A stretch of 64,000 bases of DNA from Acinetobacter parvus DSM 16617 = CIP 108168 (lineage in GTDB: Bacteria > Pseudomonadota > Gammaproteobacteria > Pseudomonadales > Moraxellaceae). The stretch covers positions 856,455 through 920,454 of the forward strand of contig NZ_KB849211.1 in assembly GCF_000368025.1 (NCBI RefSeq), in the 5' to 3' direction. Both the position numbers and the translations under genes were made by a program. Positions 62,501 to 64,000 of the stretch are shown here, piece after piece (position 1 is the first letter of the stretch; every line of letters begins with the position of its first letter). The notes beneath the pieces are model-generated. The model searched no databases and was not told the DNA's origin. It saw nothing but the letters and a program-made list of their open reading frames with translations.

Positions 62501-63441
62501 GCAACAACCAAGCCCTCAGGGTTTTTTGCAATAACCTCTACGTTAATTGTACCACCAATCGCATCTATCTTATTATTTGCTGAGGTAGACAATGTCAAAC
62601 TGCTCATTGTATTCTTAACTGAAATGACTTGAGCTGTAGAAATTTGGGTTTTAATAGCTCCAGATTGTTCTGTCAAAGTCGCTTCAAGTGCAATACCTGA
62701 TGCAATTAATGCTGCTCGATCAGCTTCTTTACCTTTTGGTAGTACTAGAGTGAATACAACATAGCCTTCATTATCAGTTACTGCACTAGAGGCACCTTTA
62801 ATTGTTACATTATTATTCTTAAAATCTTTTACCGTAAGCGATACATTCTCATTTGGAACACCACCACCATTATTGTCTAACACACGAACACGTACAGCCC
62901 CTTCACTACCAGATACTTGTAAAGGTGTAATATCATCAAACTTTAGTTCATATTGACTCTGAACAACTGTTCCAGCACCTGTAACCGTTGCTTTACTTTG
63001 ATTTTGAATTTTTGTACCCACAATTGTAGTGGTAAATAGTAACTCCGTCAGCGCTTTATTTGAACCATCAAGGGTAACTGTAAATTTAACTGTACCATCA
63101 TCACCTGTTGTTTTTGTAGAAGCATCACTTGTAGCTCCATTAGTAGCACTATCTTTAATATTTAAATTAATTTCTTTTCCTGAAACCCCTCCACCGTCTT
63201 TGTCTACTGCTTTTGCAATAATTTCAACGGTATCTCCTGTAGCTTTTAAAGTACTTTTACTTAATTGAATTGTAACTCCTGCAACTTCTTTTACAGTGCC
63301 TGAATCATTAGGATTATTTGTGTTTGTATTAGAGTTTGTATCCCCATAATACCCACCACCACCACCACAGGCAGCAAGAGCAAGGGAAGTTGTTAATACC
63401 GTAGTATTTACCCCAATTTTCTTTAAATTTTTCAAATATGC
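53527..63441 (-). CDS. Giant surface lipoprotein with tandem bacterial Ig-like domains
   Basis: 3304 residues from the ATG at 63441 (MAYLKNLKKIGVNTTVLTTS), chosen because it gives a normal lipoprotein signal; the frame also has an ATG 6 codons earlier. The signal ends LALAACGGGG, with the Cys about 26 from the start, then a Gly/Asn/Thr linker. The rest is Ig-like Big_1-type modules (invasin/intimin-like) of about 110-125 residues. In residues about 990-2470 pairs of modules recur every about 245 residues, each beginning NIQRMDLVV. The C-terminal about 160 residues are non-repetitive and end FTCP. No RTX, autotransporter or sortase signal is seen. Adhesion or biofilm role is inferred from similar proteins. 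Confidence 0.9.
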   Translation of the reverse strand, partial: AYLKNLKKIGVNTTVLTTSLALAACGGGGGYYGDTNSNTNTNNPNDSGTVKEVAGVTIQLSKSTLKATGDTVEIIAKAVDKDGGGVSGKEINLNIKDSATNGATSDASTKTTGDDGTVKFTVTLDGSNKALTELLFTTTIVGTKIQNQSKATVTGAGTVVQSQYELKFDDITPLQVSGSEGAVRVRVLDNNGGGVPNENVSLTVKDFKNNNVTIKGASSAVTDNEGYVVFTLVLPKGKEADRAALIASGIALEATLTEQSGAIKTQISTAQVISVKNTMSSLTLSTSANNKIDAIGGTINVEVIAKNPEGLVVAGKDITLKLDDAAVEYGAKLANATVKTDENGKAIFTIKTEANSLNPTGQLLVNNGINITATSADGTVSSQVSKITVVSVATEDVSYLMAIGSNTIDVDNGEATVTVTAKDAKGGTVANKQINLTVPNSQNNGLTITNGSKITTDANGQAAFTLKFNKASVSANELNNLLANGVTVVASYNTVNSNTLTQTTRINFTNKNAVLEKDVQRIELTPTKGVVSAKNDTVQVKVRAISADGSFVANKSITLGLAPAVTENGVSVGGDKAVVKQTDASGYAIFTLNVDAFNQQSIDNLVKSGIAVAVSTTLADGSTVKQNTQIMVEAAPLQAVDVSYLSINPNSMINVKGGQTTVTVRAVDQNGGVLTDQDITLNIDQAQAYGLTIKNGSKAKTNAQGEAAFIVEYDGRTLDSAVLNELKTKGVLLTAKYQPTTGAAITQTSYVRYYEQSDNVEVKQLAISLGKGVVVASNDMFEVSVKAIDENGQPINGRKINLTLSDVAKNNGVKLVKPTELTVNGEAKFTVQLAAPNTDAVNALVAEGLLLTASADGISQTSKVMVVASVQGTVDVAYLAIEQVDAINVANNAERVVTVKAYNSSGNVLANKDISLSLSQLAGIRIKESSILTTNSAGEVKFTVVYDPQNADKAKLLQDGLVITANYGNVSQTVKVGYFEAAKNIQRMDLVVDQPVLVVKAGVAQTVKATGTLKDDAGNVIQNRQVTVAINPEALQNGVSINGAIGGSMTVVTNASGQFTVDLTVQPKDGNAVAALIASGLGIGASALQADGSNIVQSTKVSILSQAALNEVSYLTTDSDNTISTTGGSTKITVKAFSANGIALSGKAVKLNLNNVPAGLKIQADAATKTTGADGTAQFVVTYIAPTSLTADQIKGLLAGVQAAATYTSDAGTNVTQSTMLQFAVDQMNIQRMDLVVDKSALVVNTTAAQTVKTTVTLKDRDGQAIKNRQVTLALNAEAVQNGVSFAAAGGLIAVSTDANGQAIIDLNVKPTTQAAVDALVASGIGIGASAIQADGSGTITQNIKVNILSAATQGEVAYLTSDSDRTIATTGGTSTITVKAFNSDGTALGGKTVKLNLNNVPAGLDVKVDAATKTTAADGTAQFNVTYTAPTVLTPEQIKALLAGIQALATYTNSAGKNTTQSTMLQFYADQVNIQRMDLVVEKGLALVVNTTTSQELLTTVTLKDKDGNLIKNRQVTVSLDDLGTDNNILFTSVNFKGVIGGSTVVSTDANGQAVVTLEVHPDTQKAVDALVASGIGIRAAAVQGDGSGTVTQSLKINVLSEASQNEVGYLTSESNNTIATTGGSSIITVKAFSADNKALSGKAVKLSLNNVPAGVNIQVDQASQTTDATGSAKFNVTYNASTSLTPEQIKALLAGIQASATYTTSANKAITQNTVIQFYADQVNIQRMDLVVDKSALVVNTTAAQTVKTTVTLKDRDGQAIKNRQVTLALNAEAVQNGVSFAAAAGGLIAVSTDANGQAEIILSINPTSQAAVDALVASGIGIGASAIQADGSGTITQNVKVNILSEASQNEVASLITESNNAIGTAGGTSTITVKTLNSDGKALGGKAVKLSLNNVPVGLDVKVDTATQTTALDGTAQFIVTYTAPTNLTAEQIKALLAGIQANAVYTTSTNKNITQSTMLQFYVDQANIQRMDLVVDKAALVVNTTAAQTVKTTVTLKDQNGQVIKNRQVTLALNAEAVQNGVSFAGATGGLVVVSTNANGQAIIDLNVNPTTENAVNALMASGIGITASAVQSDGSGTVTQNTKVSISSEAVGYMTVNSSGLIATTGGTSTIIVKAFNSTGTALSGKTIQLGLNNVPTGLDIKLDMASKPTNGNGEATFTVTYNAAKVLTPEQIQGLLSGVQVIATYTNNKGINTTQNMTQQFAIDQVNIQRMDLVVEKPSLVMDTSTPQTVLTTVTLKDKDGNLIKNRQVTLAIDNWSVDNNVIKNSVNFEGVIGGSTVVETNANGQAIAVLEVKTTTKEAVDALVASGIGISALAIQGDGTGSVTQKTQITVSSAATLSELSYLTLDNVTGAIKTTGSNTATLTVKAFNSKGKVLAGKLVKLVLSNVPAGLTINVSPAQTTGTDGSASFTITYTAPANLSAEQIKGLLAGVQARAIYTTDAGTTVTQTTVLQFVTDDLEAAKDAQRLELITSKGIVTADNDTFTFTAKVFDKDGNPLQNKQVGFGLNAAATANGVTFVGGASKKTDVNGNATFTVNVKAGNDQMIENLVANGITLAASVVQADGSVLSQTIQVMVKAPVAKDVVALTTTLSEPVISVLGGTSILAVKAEDANGNPLANKEIDFGLAGGLSSRVKVDKTSATTNANGIAYFTVTVENGDSIDQLLVEKGITYAVSTYNNNSTTQPVVTQVGRVNVSVPTEAMNLTMDKTKADLLASGDTSEVFAKLVDNTAAGVKNYPVTFTVVDSALNGVTINGQATSVVTTDASGNAKVALKLTKITGKQYTDLLANGVTVRASITLPNGVVRTQTVHFNVNEASSNYHLVFSNVSKSAMDVNGDRSIVTVTLLDRANQPVRNQEVILAANNAGGLIIGNPGSSSPVNTSGEPLAVKTDSNGNAFFSVAIDETTVDKQLLLASGIELTATNTDEIGGKATQIYRIATVDNSGTPTVQPARYSLRIAAKPTMSVRDDTADVTVTLLDTNGGGVSGKYITLGLTDFARNGAVIVGASGLTTDANGQAVFKIKVDENARRNYTATEFVNDDLHLTARFNETGYADATQISMIDIVQAAVQAPVASIVIGVNPTEVASSSDGVYYTKNMSVSVVDFDGKPLANQVVTLDSTPLTYIKGRNLWALAPKAGSDPAEKWVFGNQEYYNLSAPNIYLDANGRPMNNNGTPSDLTDDYMASTTTNSIHACVASPAGTAVGANNTPVKVVTFVSQSGAEQNTFTTDANGKFDFAMRYPKIYAQWLTVQVGASATVASLPNRTTYSLGLASLASDYSSDGTYSPNEVSPYGTSFTCP
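56787..60481 (-). repeat. Core repeat array of the giant lipoprotein gene
   Basis: The start motif NIQRMDLVV (reverse complement CCATACG..GATATT-like on the plus strand) occurs at 56787, 57513, 58251, 59007, 59742 and 60477. Spacings are 726, 738, 756, 735 and 735 bases, all multiples of 3. Each unit holds a Big_1 module with LKD..G..IKNRQVTLA and a second with TIATTGG.STITVKAF...G.AL.GK.VKL.LNNVP. Confidence 0.9.
58039..59748 (-). repeat. Near-identical block in two repeats
   Basis: 58039-58257 (219 bases) and 59533-59748 (216 bases) are identical except for one extra GCA triplet. They lie two units apart, while the unit between (57.5 and 59.0 kb) is diverged, so the identity is not a general property of the array. 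Confidence 0.9.
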
Positions 63442-63459
63442 CATATCAGTAATATCCAT

Positions 63460-63756
63460 CTTATTTAATATAATAGTCTTACAATAGAATTAAGACTTTT
63501 GTACAAAAATTTACTCGAAATAATATATTTTATCAATTCGTAATACCACTTTTATCGTCAAAAAAGTGAACTATTTGGCAAAAAAATATTTAAATTTTTT
63601 TGTTACTTATAATGCAAAAATATTGTTCAATAAATACCAAGACAAGGAAACTGTGATTTTATAATTCTCATTCCTACTTGATTTTGAGATAAATACTTGA
63701 GTTAAAATAGAAATAAAAAACCTCCCAACATTGGTTGGGAGGTTTAGTATTTAAAA
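63460..63756. other. Intergenic region upstream of the giant gene
   Basis: About 300 AT-rich bases between the giant gene and the rRNA terminator and 5S gene. It must hold the giant gene's promoter; no confident -10/-35 pair, tRNA or ORF was seen. Confidence 0.5.
63715..63745 (-). terminator. rRNA operon terminator
   Basis: AACCTCCCAAC-ATT-GGTTGGGAGGTT-type stem followed by a T-run on the minus strand, just downstream of the 5S gene. Confidence 0.88.
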
Positions 63757-63870
63757 GCTGGCGATGACTTACTCTCACATGGCAAACGCCACACTACCAT
63801 CAGCGCGAAGAGGTTTCACTTCTGAGTTCGGGAAGGGATCAGGTGGTTCACTCTTGCTATTGTCGCCAGC
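63757..63870 (-). rRNA. rrf: 5S ribosomal RNA
   Basis: About 114 bases. On the minus strand it begins GCTGGCGACAATAGCAAGAG and ends GTCATCGCCAGC. Ends pair (GCTGGCGA/TCGCCAGC) to form the terminal helix. The conserved core CCTGATCCCTTCCCGAACTC and the GAAAC segment are present. The end coordinates are read from the paired termini. Confidence 0.95.
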
Positions 63871-64000
63871 AAACTGTTGTGGTGTTTTGGGGTCTTATTG
63901 ATCATGTTGTGTTTTCACTTCATGTCTGCCTTACTTACGAACCAAAGAGTTATTAACGGATTAGATATTGAGTCTAACTTTGTGTTCAGCATTTTAACTA
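63871..64000 (-). other. 23S-5S internal spacer (partial)
   Basis: Sequence upstream of 5S on the minus strand without rRNA-like conservation visible; the 23S gene must start beyond the window edge. The rRNA operon is therefore cut by the window. Confidence 0.6.

Noticed and set aside
53527..63441. Type I-secreted BapA/RTX-type adhesin
   Set aside because: There is a lipobox at the N-terminus and no C-terminal RTX or glycine-rich nonapeptide repeats.
1..63756. tRNA genes
   Set aside because: No T-loop (GGTTCGAAT-like) with a matching acceptor stem was noticed in any intergenic gap; a small structured RNA could still be missed by eye.
1..64000. CRISPR array
   Set aside because: No series of short identical repeats with unique spacers was seen; the repeats found are coding (giant gene, IGGS) or single palindromes.

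Overview
The window looks like chromosomal DNA of an Acinetobacter-type gammaproteobacterium (Moraxellaceae). The evidence is moderate-to-low GC, the lineage-like run ilvIHC / leuS-lptE-holA / macAB plus outer-membrane factor / fabI / orn-rsgA / grxC-secB / coaBC-radC, an OsmC-YcaO fusion beside a MetR-like regulator, and protein sequences that read as diverged gammaproteobacterial orthologues. I cannot fix the species by eye. The right edge enters a ribosomal RNA operon (5S, minus strand).

Layout. 1-2.5 kb: a lipoprotein and prfC. 2.6-13.1 kb: an accessory block. It holds a five-gene, overlapping, minus-strand operon hsdM / AlbA_2-ATPase / hsdS / Abi(HEPN) / hsdR, in effect a type I restriction-modification system carrying two extra defence-type genes. 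A decayed remnant of a second AlbA_2/AAA_4-type protein lies at its downstream edge, and a solitary IS200/IS605-type tnpB element at its upstream edge. 13.1-23.2 kb: OsmC-YcaO, MetR-like LysR, a MHYT-GGDEF-EAL cyclic-di-GMP protein, and ilvIHC for branched-chain amino acids. 23.2-28.1 kb: a DUF4124 protein, leuS, lptE, holA. 28.2-33.7 kb: a deleted IS3-type element, then macA, macB and a NodT-family outer-membrane lipoprotein, which together form a tripartite export pump.

33.85-35.0 kb: two integron gene cassettes (three small ORFs) with one complete and two truncated attC sites and no integrase nearby. In each cassette the R'' arm is the exact complement of that cassette's own first bases, as expected for real cassettes. 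35.1-53.5 kb: mostly core housekeeping genes (fabI, orn, rsgA, grxC, secB, alkB-ada, coaBC, radC, a PHP phosphoesterase, yciB, mnmC, yajQ, yciA, trxC). One small gene after secB is interrupted by an in-frame TAA.

53.5-63.4 kb: one ~9.9 kb gene for a giant lipoprotein of tandem bacterial Ig-like domains. Its core has repeats of about 245 residues, including a block of about 216 bp that is almost identical in two copies. The 5S rRNA gene follows.

The most unusual parts are the nested defence operon, the orphan cassette pair, the tnpB whose RuvC-II glutamate is not at the usual place, and the giant repeat lipoprotein. Family assignments rest on motifs read by eye. No database search was possible.
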